From Burkholderia sp. FERM BP-3421 (lineage in GTDB: Bacteria > Pseudomonadota > Gammaproteobacteria > Burkholderiales > Burkholderiaceae): 64,000 nt of DNA. Below, piece by piece: positions 48,521 through 57,266 of this stretch. The translations under genes were made by a program, and so were the position numbers. The stretch covers positions 1,054,001-1,118,000 of the forward strand of contig NZ_CP117782.1 in the NCBI RefSeq assembly GCF_028657905.1, given 5' to 3'. The notes beneath the pieces are model-generated. The model saw nothing but the letters and a program-made list of their open reading frames with translations. It searched no databases and was not told the origin of the DNA. The stretch's first letter is position 1. Each line of letters starts with the position of its first letter.

Positions 48521-49540
48521 ATGAAAACATCATTTCGCACGCTTGCCATGCTGATCACGCTCGCCGGATCCGCGGCGCTGCCCGCGCAACGCGCCCTGGG
48601 CGCGTCGCCGCTGCCTGCTCTGGGCGCCGATCCGGCGCAGGTATCGGTATCCGGACTGTCGTCGGGCGGCTACATGGCGGTGCAGTATCAGGTGGCCTAT
48701 TCGGCGTCGGTCAAGGGGGCGGGCATCATCGCGGGTGGTCCGTACTACTGCGCGGCGGGCAATCTGGTAAATACGAGCATCTGCATGGGGGGCGTACCCG
48801 GCGTGCCGCCCAATCCTTCGCTGATGCTGGGCGCGGCGCAAGGCTTCGCGGCGAGCGGAAAGATCGACGCGCTTTCGAACCTGCAGCGGGTGCGGCTCTA
48901 TTTGTTCAGTGGTACGCAAGACACCGTTGTCCGGCAGCCGGCGGTGGATGCGACCGCGACGTTCTTCCGGCTCGCGGGCGTGCCGTCCGCCAATCTCGCC
49001 TATGTGAGCGACGTGCCGGCCGGCCATGCGTTCATCACGCCGTCGATGGGCAATGCGTGCAACGTGAATGGCTCACCTTACGTGAACCATTGCACCGTCG
49101 GACAGATGCCTTACGACCAGGCGGGCGTGATCCTGACGACGATCTACGGCACGCTCGTGCCGCCCGCCGCGCAGCCGACCGGGCGCGTCGTCACCTTCAA
49201 CCAGCGCGAGTTCGCGCCGGCGTCGAGCGGCATGACGGACGATGCCTACGCCTATGTGCCGCAGGCGTGCGGCGCGGGCACCGCATGCAAGGTGCACGTG
49301 GTGTTCCACGGCTGCCTGCAGACGGCGGCCATCGTGCGCGACGACACCACCTACGACAGCTGGGCCGACGCGAACGGCATCATCGTGCTGTACCCGCAAG
49401 TGGCGGCGACGACGGTGCCTTACAATCCGAACGGCTGTTGGGACTGGTTCGCGTATACGGGGCAGAACTATGCGTGGAAATCGGGCGTGCAGATGCAGGC
49501 GGTGCACGCGATGATCGCGCGGCTCGTGTCCGCGCCTTGA
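48521..49540 (+). CDS. Secreted PHB-depolymerase-type esterase
   Basis: 339 residues with a Sec signal peptide (cleavage near ALGA). Alpha/beta-hydrolase: lipase box VSGLSSGGYMAVQ with the nucleophile serine, oxyanion HGC motif FHGCLQTA, Asp in SGTQDTVV and a His in PAGHAF. Matches extracellular poly(3-hydroxybutyrate) depolymerase family esterases, although short-chain oligomers or other esters are possible substrates. AAAGGAGAAATAG precedes the ATG. Single gene. Confidence 0.87.
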   Translation: MKTSFRTLAMLITLAGSAALPAQRALGASPLPALGADPAQVSVSGLSSGGYMAVQYQVAYSASVKGAGIIAGGPYYCAAGNLVNTSICMGGVPGVPPNPSLMLGAAQGFAASGKIDALSNLQRVRLYLFSGTQDTVVRQPAVDATATFFRLAGVPSANLAYVSDVPAGHAFITPSMGNACNVNGSPYVNHCTVGQMPYDQAGVILTTIYGTLVPPAAQPTGRVVTFNQREFAPASSGMTDDAYAYVPQACGAGTACKVHVVFHGCLQTAAIVRDDTTYDSWADANGIIVLYPQVAATTVPYNPNGCWDWFAYTGQNYAWKSGVQMQAVHAMIARLVSAP

Positions 49541-49564
49541 CTTGAAGGCCTGACGCAGGAGAAG

Positions 49565-49593
49565 AAAAACGGCGGAGCGGGGCCGCTCCGCCG
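49565..49593 (-). terminator. Terminator of the spy-like gene
   Basis: CGGCGGAGCGG/CCGCTCCGCCG, an 11-bp stem with a 2-base apex, followed on the reverse strand by TTTTTCTTC. It also sits just after the plus-strand esterase gene. Confidence 0.8.
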
Positions 49594-49605
49594 TGTGCGC
49601 GCCGC

Positions 49606-50136
49606 CTACTGCGCGGCGGGCGCGCTGGCCTGCTCGGCGGGCGCCGCCTTGGCGTCGGCCTTGCCGTGCTTGGCCGGCTTGCGGTGCCCGTTGGCGGGGC
49701 CCTGCAGCCACTTGCGGAAGGTCGTGTCGGCCAGCGCCTTCTGGTCGGCCGGGAACGCGTCGTACAGCGGCGCGAACGTCTCCGCGAGCTTCTTCGCGCC
49801 GTCGGCGTTCGCCTGGGCGAGGTCCGCGTACTGCTTCATGTCGTCGAGCGCCGAGACGCTCTTGTTCGCGAGCCGCTCGCGATACAGGCGGCCCATCGTG
49901 TCGCCGTTGTCGCGCATCGTATCCGCGAAGGCCTTCCATTGCGCTTCCTGCGCCGACGTGATCTTCAGCTGGTCGTGCAGATAGCTGATGCGCTCCTCGA
50001 CGCGTGCCTCATGGCGCGCCGTGCGCTGCGCGGACGAGGCGGTGTCGGCGGCGGGCGCGGCGGCCGGGGTCTGCGCGTGGGCGAAGGCGCTCGACAGCGC
50101 GAGCGCGGCGGCTAGGATCAGCGAGCGTTGTTTCAT
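49606..50136 (-). CDS. Spy/CpxP-like periplasmic LTXXQ-family protein
   Basis: 176 residues with a signal peptide (ending AHAQ). The mature part is helical with the family pattern HDQLKITSAQEAQWKAFADTMRDN, equivalent to LTxxQ. Such proteins are periplasmic chaperones or envelope-stress adaptors. The C-terminal 30 residues are a Lys/Ala/Pro-rich tail. Divergent from a LysR gene. Confidence 0.8.
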   Translation of the reverse strand: MKQRSLILAAALALSSAFAHAQTPAAAPAADTASSAQRTARHEARVEERISYLHDQLKITSAQEAQWKAFADTMRDNGDTMGRLYRERLANKSVSALDDMKQYADLAQANADGAKKLAETFAPLYDAFPADQKALADTTFRKWLQGPANGHRKPAKHGKADAKAAPAEQASAPAAQ

Positions 50137-50279
50137 TGGAACTCCTGTTGGGTCGTCGAAGGCGGCCTCGATGGCCGCGCGCGGCACGCATTGGGGCCGC
50201 ACGCTATTAGTATCACGGTATCGCGCGCGACGGCGCGGTCGCGACACTTGCTTACAACCGAAACGAATGGAAATCGACG

Positions 50280-51158
50280 GTGGATAAACTCGCCAGCATG
50301 GAAATCTTCGTCGGCGTGGTGGAGGCCGGCAGCCTGACGGCCGCGGCCGAACGGGCCGGCATCTCGGCCGCGATGGCCGGCAAGCACGTCAAGGCGCTCG
50401 AGATCCAGCTCGGCACCCGGCTGCTGACCCGCACCACCCGCACCCAGAGCCTGACCGAGATCGGCCGCGAATATTACGAGCGGTGCCGGCAGATCCTCGC
50501 CGACGTGAAGGATGCCGATGCGGTTGCGGAAGCGATGACGACCGCGCCGCGCGGCGTGCTCAAGGTGACCGCGCCGCTGACCTATGGGGTCGAGGTGTTC
50601 GCGCCCGCGATCACCGCGTATCTCGATGCGTGTCCGGAGGTGTCGGTGGAACTGGATCTGTCGAACCGGATCATCGATCTCGTCGACGAGGGCTTCGATG
50701 CGGCGATCCGGATCGGGCCGCTCGCCGATTCCGGGCTGGTCGGCCGGCCGCTCGCGCCGTACCGGGTGCGCGCGGTCGCCGCGCCGGCCTATCTCGCGCG
50801 CGCCGGCGTGCCGCGCACGCCGGCCGATCTCGAACGGCACGAATGCCTCGGTCTGCTGCATTCGGGCAAGGAGGGCGGCTGGCGCTTCGCGGGCGCGGAG
50901 CTGCCGGTCGCGCCGCGCGGCCGGTTCCGCGCGACCAGCGCGCAGGCGCTGCGCGAGGCCGCGCTGCAGGGCTTCGGCATCGCGATGCAACCGGAAGCGC
51001 TGTTCGCGAGGGAACTGGCGAGCGGCGCGCTGGTGCCCGTGCTCGACGCCTACATGCCGGCGCCGTCGCGCGTGCATCTGCTGTATCCGCGCGATCGCCG
51101 CGCGACGCCCAAGCTCACGAGCTTCGTCGAGTTCGTGGTCGGGCGGTTGGGCGCCTAG
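50280..51158 (+). CDS. LysR-family transcriptional regulator
   Basis: 292 residues from GTG 50280. MDKLASMEIFVGVVEAGSLTAAAERAGISAAMAGKHVKALEIQLGTRLL is the N-terminal helix-turn-helix of the DmlR/CrgA class; the effector domain follows (LKVTAPLTYGVEVFAPAITAYL). The GTG is chosen because the family consistently begins with this MDKL.SM segment. No obvious target; divergent from the spy-like gene. Confidence 0.9.
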   Translation: MDKLASMEIFVGVVEAGSLTAAAERAGISAAMAGKHVKALEIQLGTRLLTRTTRTQSLTEIGREYYERCRQILADVKDADAVAEAMTTAPRGVLKVTAPLTYGVEVFAPAITAYLDACPEVSVELDLSNRIIDLVDEGFDAAIRIGPLADSGLVGRPLAPYRVRAVAAPAYLARAGVPRTPADLERHECLGLLHSGKEGGWRFAGAELPVAPRGRFRATSAQALREAALQGFGIAMQPEALFARELASGALVPVLDAYMPAPSRVHLLYPRDRRATPKLTSFVEFVVGRLGA

Positions 51159-51202
51159 CGGTTCGGCGCTATCATCGCGGCACCGTCATTTCCCTCCACG
51201 TC

Positions 51203-51667
51203 ATGCGTCCACCCCGTCTCGACCAGCTCGACGAACTCGACCGCAGCCTCGTTGCGCTGCTGCAGGCCGATGCGCGCGCAAGCGTCGCCGACCTCGCGCG
51301 CCAGCTCGACGTCGCGCGCACCACCGTGCTTGCCCGGATCGCCCGGCTCGAACGCAGCCAGGTCATCGCGGGCTACAGCGTGCGGCTCGGCCAGGACGTG
51401 CTCGATGCGAGCATCTATGCGTATGTCGGCATCATCCTCGCGCCGAAGTTCGGCAAGGACGTGCTCAAGCGGCTCGACCGCATGCCGGAAGTGCAACTGC
51501 TGTGCGCGGTCAGCGGCGAGTACGACTACGTCGCATGGTTGCGCGCCGATTCACCCGAGCGCCTGAACGATCTGCTCGACCAGATCGGCGCGCTCGACGG
51601 CGTCGAACGCACCACCACGTCGATCATCCTGTCGCGCAAGATCGATCGCGGATCGTTCGGCGGTTGA
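51203..51667 (+). CDS. Lrp/AsnC-family regulator
   Basis: 154 residues. N-terminal helix-turn-helix LDELDRSLVALLQADARASVADLARQLDVARTTVLARIARLE and the C-terminal RAM/AsnC ligand domain (AYVGIILAPKFGKDVLKRLDRMPEV, VSGEYDYVAWLRADSPERLNDLL). Probably senses an amino acid and controls the following saccharopine-dehydrogenase-like gene, 340 bp downstream on the same strand. Confidence 0.92.
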   Translation: MRPPRLDQLDELDRSLVALLQADARASVADLARQLDVARTTVLARIARLERSQVIAGYSVRLGQDVLDASIYAYVGIILAPKFGKDVLKRLDRMPEVQLLCAVSGEYDYVAWLRADSPERLNDLLDQIGALDGVERTTTSIILSRKIDRGSFGG

Positions 51668-52005
51668 TGTGTCTCGCCGGCGGCACTTCGCCCGCTCGCT
51701 CTCCCATCGTCGCATGATGCCTGCGGCTGTCTGATCCGGCCGGGCGCTGCCATGCGCGCGCCGATCGCCGCGCGCGTCCTTCTCCTTGCAACACACGATT
51801 GACGGTATCGACGGCCCGCACGTCGCGCGGGCGCTATCGCGTTTACCCGCCGTTTACGACAAACCGTCAAATCTATACGTCATTTTGACGAAATGGGCTG
51901 TCATTCCGCATCACTTTGCGTCTAGGAACTGATTTTGCTCATCCTTACACTCTCGGACAGGGCTGTACACCTACACAACAAATCCACCTGTCAGGAGAGC
52001 ACACC
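51668..52005. other. Intergenic region before the saccharopine-dehydrogenase-like gene
   Basis: 338 bp. AT-richer from 51840. The inverted repeat CGTCA-TTT-TGACG at 51878-51890 is a candidate Lrp-family site about 120 bp before the next ATG. A Shine-Dalgarno AGGAGAG is present at 51993-51999. Confidence 0.5.
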
Positions 52006-53106
52006 ATGAAAGTCGCGATCGTCGGCGCGGGCCTCATCGGCCACACCATTGCCCATCTGCTGCGCGAGACGGGCGATTACGAGGTCGTCGCGTTCGACCG
52101 CGATGCCGATGCGCTCGCCAAGCTGTCGGCGCAGGGCATCGACACGCGACGCGTCGATTCCGCGGATGCGAACGCGATCCGCGACGCGCTCAAGGGCTTC
52201 GACGCACTCGTCAACGCGCTGCCGTACTACCTCGCGGTCAACGTCGCGGCCGCGGCGAAAGCCGCCGGCGTGCATTACTTCGACCTGACCGAGGACGTGC
52301 GCGCGACGCATGCGATCCGCAGCCTCGCCGAAGGCACGGGCCATGCATTCATGCCGCAGTGCGGCCTCGCGCCGGGCTTCATCGGCATCGCCGCGCACGA
52401 GCTGGTCAAGGGCTTCACCGAAGTGCGCGACGTCAAGATGCGGGTCGGCGCGCTGCCCGAGTACCCGACCAACGCGCTCAAATACAACCTGACCTGGAGC
52501 GTCGACGGGCTCATCAACGAGTACTGCCAGCCGTGCGAAGCGATCCGCGATGGTCGCCAGCAGTGGGTGCAGCCGCTCGAAGGGCTCGAGCATTTCTCGC
52601 TCGACGGCATCGAATACGAGGCGTTCAACACCTCGGGCGGCCTCGGCACGCTGTGCGAGACGCTGTCGGGCAAGGTCGAGTCGCTCGACTACAAGTCGGT
52701 GCGCTATCCGGGCCATCGCGATCTGATCCAGTTCCTGCTCGAGGATCTGCGGCTCGCGAGCGACCGCGACACGCTCAAGACGATCATGCGCCGCTCGGTG
52801 CCGTCGACGAAGCAGGACGTGGTGCTCGTGTTCGTCACCGTGACCGGCATGAAGGACGGCCAGCTGGTGCAGGACGTGTTCACCCGCAAGATCTTCGCGA
52901 AGGAAGTGTGCGGGATGCCGATGAGCGCGATCCAGATCACGACCGCGGGCGCGATGTGCGCGGTGCTCGACCTGTTCCGCGAACGCGTGCTGCCGCAGAG
53001 CGGCTTCGTGCGTCAGGAGCAGGTGCCGCTGCAGGCGTTCCTCGCGAACCGCTTCGGCAAGCTGTACGACGGCGGGACGCTGGAACGCATGCACGCGCTC
53101 GCATAA
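52006..53106 (+). CDS. Saccharopine dehydrogenase-like oxidoreductase (lysine 6-dehydrogenase type)
   Basis: 366 residues. Rossmann motif MKVAIVGAGLIGHTIAHLL, VNALPYYLAVNVAAAAKAAGVHYFDLTED and QCGLAPGFIGIAAHELV are conserved in saccharopine dehydrogenase C-domain and lysine 6-dehydrogenase relatives. It should be an NAD(P)-dependent amino-acid dehydrogenase acting on lysine or a related compound. The Lrp-type regulator upstream supports an amino-acid role. Confidence 0.82.
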   Translation: MKVAIVGAGLIGHTIAHLLRETGDYEVVAFDRDADALAKLSAQGIDTRRVDSADANAIRDALKGFDALVNALPYYLAVNVAAAAKAAGVHYFDLTEDVRATHAIRSLAEGTGHAFMPQCGLAPGFIGIAAHELVKGFTEVRDVKMRVGALPEYPTNALKYNLTWSVDGLINEYCQPCEAIRDGRQQWVQPLEGLEHFSLDGIEYEAFNTSGGLGTLCETLSGKVESLDYKSVRYPGHRDLIQFLLEDLRLASDRDTLKTIMRRSVPSTKQDVVLVFVTVTGMKDGQLVQDVFTRKIFAKEVCGMPMSAIQITTAGAMCAVLDLFRERVLPQSGFVRQEQVPLQAFLANRFGKLYDGGTLERMHALA

Positions 53107-53124
53107 GCGCGGGGAGCAGGGGCG

Positions 53125-53184
53125 GGCGATCCCACAGCGGGTGACCCCGCGATAGGCGGTCCCGCAGCGGGCGACTCCGCGGCA
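53125..53184. repeat. Two imperfect 30-bp tandem repeats
   Basis: GGCGATCCCACAGCGGGTGA... at 53125-53154 and GGCGGTCCCGCAGCGGGCGA... at 53155-53184 match at most positions. Non-coding gap after the dehydrogenase gene; minor. Confidence 0.5.
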
Positions 53185-53212
53185 GGCCGCGGCCCGTGCG
53201 CCGGGGCCGGCC

Positions 53213-53824
53213 TCAGGCCGGCAGCGGCGGCACCATCGCGCCGGACGGCGGCGCCAGCGCGCGCAGCAGCGCGTCGTAATCGGCGCCGACGGGCGCGGTG
53301 TTGTCGAACTGCAGCAGGCCGTTGCACGCGTCGCCCGTCGGCGCGAAGCGGCGCTGCCGGTATTCCTCCCAGTGCGCGAGCTTGTAGGCGTCGTTGGGAT
53401 TGCCGCGCGCGGCGATGCGCGCGTGCGCGACGTCCTCGGACACATGGACCCATACCACGCGCAACTCGACCTCCGGGCCGATGCCGAGCCACTGGCGGTT
53501 CAACAGCCGGCCGTCGCGCACTTCGCGCGACAGCGGCCCCACCACGATGACGCTGGTGCCGAGTTCGAGATTCTCGCGGGCGGTGTCGAGCAACCCCTGG
53601 TATTCCGGGTCGCGCAGGTGGCGCAGGTAAAGCGGGCTGTCGCGGTCGTTCGGATCCTGGGTCAACGCGCCCATCGCGGCCGCGCTGTAGCGCCCGTACA
53701 GCGTGTCCTTGTCGAGCAGGCAGAAGGCCTTGCCCGTCGTGCGCGCGAGCGGCCCGATCAGCCGCTTCGCGAGCGTGGTCTTGCCGGTGCCGGCATGACC
53801 GCAGAAGAACACCAGGGAGGTCAC
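53213..53824 (-). CDS. P-loop ATPase/kinase-like protein (AAA_33/zeta-like)
   Basis: 203 residues from GTG 53824. Walker A FFCGHAGTGKTTLAKRL at the N-terminus, then LLDKDTLYGRYS in the substrate-binding position and a Walker-B-like TSVIVVGPLS. The family includes small-molecule kinases and zeta toxins; the substrate is unknown. The GTG start overlaps the TGA of cydX (GTGA), so the two are translationally coupled. Confidence 0.75.
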   Translation of the reverse strand: MTSLVFFCGHAGTGKTTLAKRLIGPLARTTGKAFCLLDKDTLYGRYSAAAMGALTQDPNDRDSPLYLRHLRDPEYQGLLDTARENLELGTSVIVVGPLSREVRDGRLLNRQWLGIGPEVELRVVWVHVSEDVAHARIAARGNPNDAYKLAHWEEYRQRRFAPTGDACNGLLQFDNTAPVGADYDALLRALAPPSGAMVPPLPA

Positions 53825-53958
53825 GGCAGGCGGCTTCCGGCGTCGGCCGGCGCTTCGCCGTCGTTCGGGAACCGGCCGTTCGATTCGAGCCACATGACGT
53901 TGATGATGCCGAACCCGAGCGCCACGCCAATGCCGAGTATCCACGAGAAATACCACAT
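53821..53958 (-). CDS. cydX: CydX/YbgT-like small subunit of cytochrome bd oxidase
   Basis: 45 residues beginning MWYFSWILGIGVALGFGIIN, one membrane helix, with the CydX signature MWYFxWILG and a conserved glutamate after the helix (WLES). In known operons CydX follows cydAB and stabilises cytochrome bd. Here cydA and cydB are not adjacent: it is coupled to a P-loop kinase and the upstream neighbour is divergent corA. AAGGAGA eight bases before the ATG supports translation. Confidence 0.85.
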   Translation of the reverse strand: MWYFSWILGIGVALGFGIINVMWLESNGRFPNDGEAPADAGSRLP

Positions 53959-54178
53959 AGCCGTCTCCTTGTTGATGACGCCGCGGGCGCGGCGGGGTCG
54001 CCTCGGGCGCGCGGGCCCGAAAGCGTCGGGCGCGGCGCATGCAGCCCGATCATGACCAAGAATGGCGGCCCGGACAAGCATGGAATGCAAGAAATTTGTC
54101 CGGACGTGGCATGCGACGCCCGGGGGCCTGTCGTCCGACCCGGTAAACTGCCGGCATCCGACTCGTTTTCACAGGACC

Positions 54179-55156
54179 ATGCTGATCAACTGCGTTGCAT
54201 ACCAAGATGGCCGCAAGCTCGCCGACATCGACATCGACCATATCAGCGACTATGTCGCGCGCCCCGAATGCTTCGTGTGGGTCGCGCTCAAGGATCCGTC
54301 GCCCGAGGACATCGAGCGCATGGGCGAGGAGTTCGGCCTGCACGAGCTGGCGCTCGAGGACGCCCGCAAGGGCCACCAGCGTCCGAAGATCGAGGAATAC
54401 GGCGATTCGCTGTTCGCGGTGCTGCACACGGTCGAGATCGACGAGCAGGATGAATTCCAGATCGGCGAACTCAATGTGTTCGTCGGCCCGAACTACGTGC
54501 TGTCGATCCGCAACCATACGCCGCACGGCTTCCAGGACGTGCGCACGCGCTGCGAGCGCGAGCCGCATCTGCTGAAGGAGGGCTCGGCGTTCGTGTTCTA
54601 CGCGTTGATGGATCAGGTCGTGGATCGCTACTTCCCGACGCTCGAGGCGCTGGGCGCCGAGCTGGAGGAACTCGAAGACCGCATCTTCGCGAAATCGAAC
54701 CTCGCGGCCTCGCGCGCCACCATCGAGGATCTCTATCTGCTCAAGCGCCGCCTCGTGATGCTGTACCAGCACACGGCGCCGCTCATCGAGCCGCTGTCGA
54801 AGCTGTTCGGCGGACGCACGCCGCAGATCTGCAACGGCATGGAGCACTATTTCCGCGACGTGTACGACCACCTGCTGCGCATCGTGAAGACGATCGAAGG
54901 ACGCCGCGAGATGGTGGTCACGGCGATCCAGGTGAATCTCGGCATGATCTCGCTCGCGGAGAGCGAGGTGACGAAGCGGCTCGGCTCGTTCGCCGCGCTG
55001 TTCGCGATCCCGACGATGATCGCCGGGATCTACGGGATGAACTTCAACAACATGCCCGAGCTGCGCTGGGAATATGGCTTCTATGCCTGCCTCGGACTGA
55101 TGCTCGTCACCGATGTCGTGTTGTGGTGGCGCTTCAGGAAGGCGGGCTGGCTGTAG
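54179..55156 (+). CDS. corA: CorA-family Mg2+/Co2+ transporter
   Basis: 325 residues. N-terminal alpha/beta funnel domain, long helices (YFPTLEALGAELEELEDRIF), and the pore signature YGMNF at 285-289 between the two C-terminal helices. Pentameric divalent-cation channel of the inner membrane. The ATG at 54179 is chosen because LINCVAYQDGRKL starts the CorA domain; the longer frame upstream is unrelated. Confidence 0.93.
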   Translation: MLINCVAYQDGRKLADIDIDHISDYVARPECFVWVALKDPSPEDIERMGEEFGLHELALEDARKGHQRPKIEEYGDSLFAVLHTVEIDEQDEFQIGELNVFVGPNYVLSIRNHTPHGFQDVRTRCEREPHLLKEGSAFVFYALMDQVVDRYFPTLEALGAELEELEDRIFAKSNLAASRATIEDLYLLKRRLVMLYQHTAPLIEPLSKLFGGRTPQICNGMEHYFRDVYDHLLRIVKTIEGRREMVVTAIQVNLGMISLAESEVTKRLGSFAALFAIPTMIAGIYGMNFNNMPELRWEYGFYACLGLMLVTDVVLWWRFRKAGWL

Positions 55157-55168
55157 GCGCGCGCCGGT

Positions 55169-55456
55169 TCAGCCCTGCGCGCAGCGGCCGACCACCACGT
55201 TCCACTGGCGCACGCGCCAGTGCGTCACCAGCCCGTTGAGCACATACGGATCGGCGCGCGCGAAGGCTTCCGCGACGGCCGGTGCGTCACCCTGGAACAC
55301 CAGCACCGCATGGTCGGCCGGGTCGGCGAGCGCGCCCGCGAGCAGCAGTTCGCCGCGCGCCGTCGCGGCCTGGGCGAGCGCGAGATGGTCGGCGCGATAC
55401 GCGCCGCGCCGTTCGAGGTAGTCGTCGACGAGATCGTAGGTCAACTGGTAGTACAT
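55169..55456 (-). CDS. YciI-family protein
   Basis: 95 residues, ferredoxin-like fold. MYYQLTYDLVDDYLERRGAYRADHLALA with the conserved R/H-x-x-H pair, followed by GALADPADHAVLVFQG and FARADPYVLNGLVTHWRVRQWNVV, the YciI dyad pattern. Function uncharacterised (some relatives are dehydrochlorinases). Convergent with corA. Confidence 0.9.
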   Translation of the reverse strand: MYYQLTYDLVDDYLERRGAYRADHLALAQAATARGELLLAGALADPADHAVLVFQGDAPAVAEAFARADPYVLNGLVTHWRVRQWNVVVGRCAQG

Positions 55457-55685
55457 GGCGAAGGTCTCCTGGGCCGCTCGGGCGAACCGGCCGCGCGACG
55501 CGGCCGTTCCACGCACCTTAGCGGTTTGCGGCGGGCGCTTCAATGGGGGCTGCGGCGCGCGGCGCGACGGGCGGCCGCGACACGTCGAGGCGCCGCACTG
55601 CGTCGCTTGCGGGTCGCGCGCGGCGTCGCGCGCGCGGTCGTGCGTCCAGGCCAGCCGGCCACGCCGCGCGGCCGGCACGCGCGCC

Positions 55686-57188
55686 TCACCGGTTTGCCGC
55701 GCGCGTTTCCCTGTCCGGCCCCCCGGGGCCTTCGCGATCGGGCTTGCCGGTCATCACCCGCGGCCTCGCGATACGCGCCACGTTCAGATGCAGCGGCGTG
55801 TCGGGGCGCAGCGTCACGTTCATCACCGGCCGCGGTTCGGCCATGCCGGCCGGGGCGCTCAGCGCGAAACGCTGCAGGATGCGCGCGGCGATCACCGTCA
55901 TCTCGGTCATCGCGAGATGCTGGCCGAGGCATACGCGCGGGCCGGCGCCGAACGGCAGGTAGGCGCCGCGCGGTGGGGCGGGCGCATCTGCCGCGAAGCG
56001 CTTCGGCCGGAATGCGAGCGGATCGTCGAACCAGCGCGGATCGCGATGCATGAGCAAGGTCGGCACCGACAGCATGGTGCGCGCCGGCACGCGCCACGGG
56101 CCGAGCGTGAAGGGCGCCGTCGCGCGCCGCGCGATCAGCATCGGGGCGGCCGGATAGAGCCGCAGCGTCTCCTTCAGCGTCTGCGTGACATAGCGCAGCG
56201 CGGGCAGGGTGTCGGGCGTCGGCGCCGCGTCGCCGAGACAGGCGCGGACCTCGGCGCGCGCCGCGCGCTGCGCGGCCGGGTTCGCCGCCATGCACCACGC
56301 CCACCAGGTCAGCGTGGCCGCCGCGGTTTCGTGACCGGCGACGAAGGTCGTCATGCATTCGTCGCGGATCGCCTCCAGCGACCAGCCGGCCGGATCCTCG
56401 CGACGCAGATGCAGCAGCCGGGTCAGCTGATCGTCGGGCCAGCTGTCGGACGGCGTGCGCAGGCGCGCGTCCACGTGCCGGCCGATGAGATCGCGCAGCA
56501 GCACGAGCGCATCGCGCTTGGCCCGCTTCCACGGCATCCAGTTCGGCGAGGTCGTCGGCCAGAACACCTCCGCGTTGGCCGCGACGACCGCCGCGCGCAC
56601 GGCTTCCTCGACCCGGTGCGCATCGTCGCCGACCTGGTCCGAGAACATCATGCGCAGGATCACGTCCATCGTCAGCGAGGTCAGCGCGCTCTCGATCGCG
56701 CAACGCCCGCCGTCGGTGCGCCAGCGCGAGAGCGCCTGGTCGGCGGCCGCGGCAATGGTCGGCACGAACGCATCCACCGCCTGACGCGAAAAGTTCGGCT
56801 GCAGCGCATGGCGTTTGGCGCGCCAGGGCTTGCCTTCCGAGATGAAGACGCTGCGGCCGTTCAGTTGCGAGAACACCCGCATGGCCCGCTCCCAGCGGAT
56901 CAGCGCGTCGTGGTGCGTGACGAGCAGGTCGCGCACCAGCGCCGGATCGCAGATCACGAGCTGGTGCTCGGGCCACATGCGCAGGTGGAACACGTCGCCG
57001 TGCGCGTGCTGCCACGCGTGCAGCGCGCTGAACATGTCGCGCGACATCGCGCGCAGCAGGCCCCAGCCGGTGAGCCCGGCGGCGGGGCCCGGCGGCCAGG
57101 CGCCGGCGGAAGGAGGAACGACGGGCGCGGACGATGCATCGGCGCGGTGCGGGCAGGGAGAGGTCGTGGGCTTGTTCATGGCGTGCAT
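55686..57188 (-). CDS. Cytochrome P450
   Basis: 500 residues. I-helix oxygen-binding motif FVAGHETAAATL, ExxR motif LKETLRLYP, and the haem-cysteine loop PFGAGPRVCLGQHLA. The class resembles bacterial CYP102-like/CYP4-type fatty-acid hydroxylases by its LQPNFSRQAVDAF and VCLGQHLA signatures, but the substrate is open. No reductase is fused or adjacent. Divergent from an AraC-type regulator only 78 bp away, which probably controls it. Start at 57188; 57179 is an alternative ATG. Confidence 0.92.
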   Translation of the reverse strand: MHAMNKPTTSPCPHRADASSAPVVPPSAGAWPPGPAAGLTGWGLLRAMSRDMFSALHAWQHAHGDVFHLRMWPEHQLVICDPALVRDLLVTHHDALIRWERAMRVFSQLNGRSVFISEGKPWRAKRHALQPNFSRQAVDAFVPTIAAAADQALSRWRTDGGRCAIESALTSLTMDVILRMMFSDQVGDDAHRVEEAVRAAVVAANAEVFWPTTSPNWMPWKRAKRDALVLLRDLIGRHVDARLRTPSDSWPDDQLTRLLHLRREDPAGWSLEAIRDECMTTFVAGHETAAATLTWWAWCMAANPAAQRAARAEVRACLGDAAPTPDTLPALRYVTQTLKETLRLYPAAPMLIARRATAPFTLGPWRVPARTMLSVPTLLMHRDPRWFDDPLAFRPKRFAADAPAPPRGAYLPFGAGPRVCLGQHLAMTEMTVIAARILQRFALSAPAGMAEPRPVMNVTLRPDTPLHLNVARIARPRVMTGKPDREGPGGPDRETRAANR

Positions 57189-57266
57189 TGTTGGCGCGCC
57201 GCGCCCGCGCGTCTTGAAGCGAAACGACATCGACACGCGCGGGGCCCGTGCCTATACTCGACCCCC

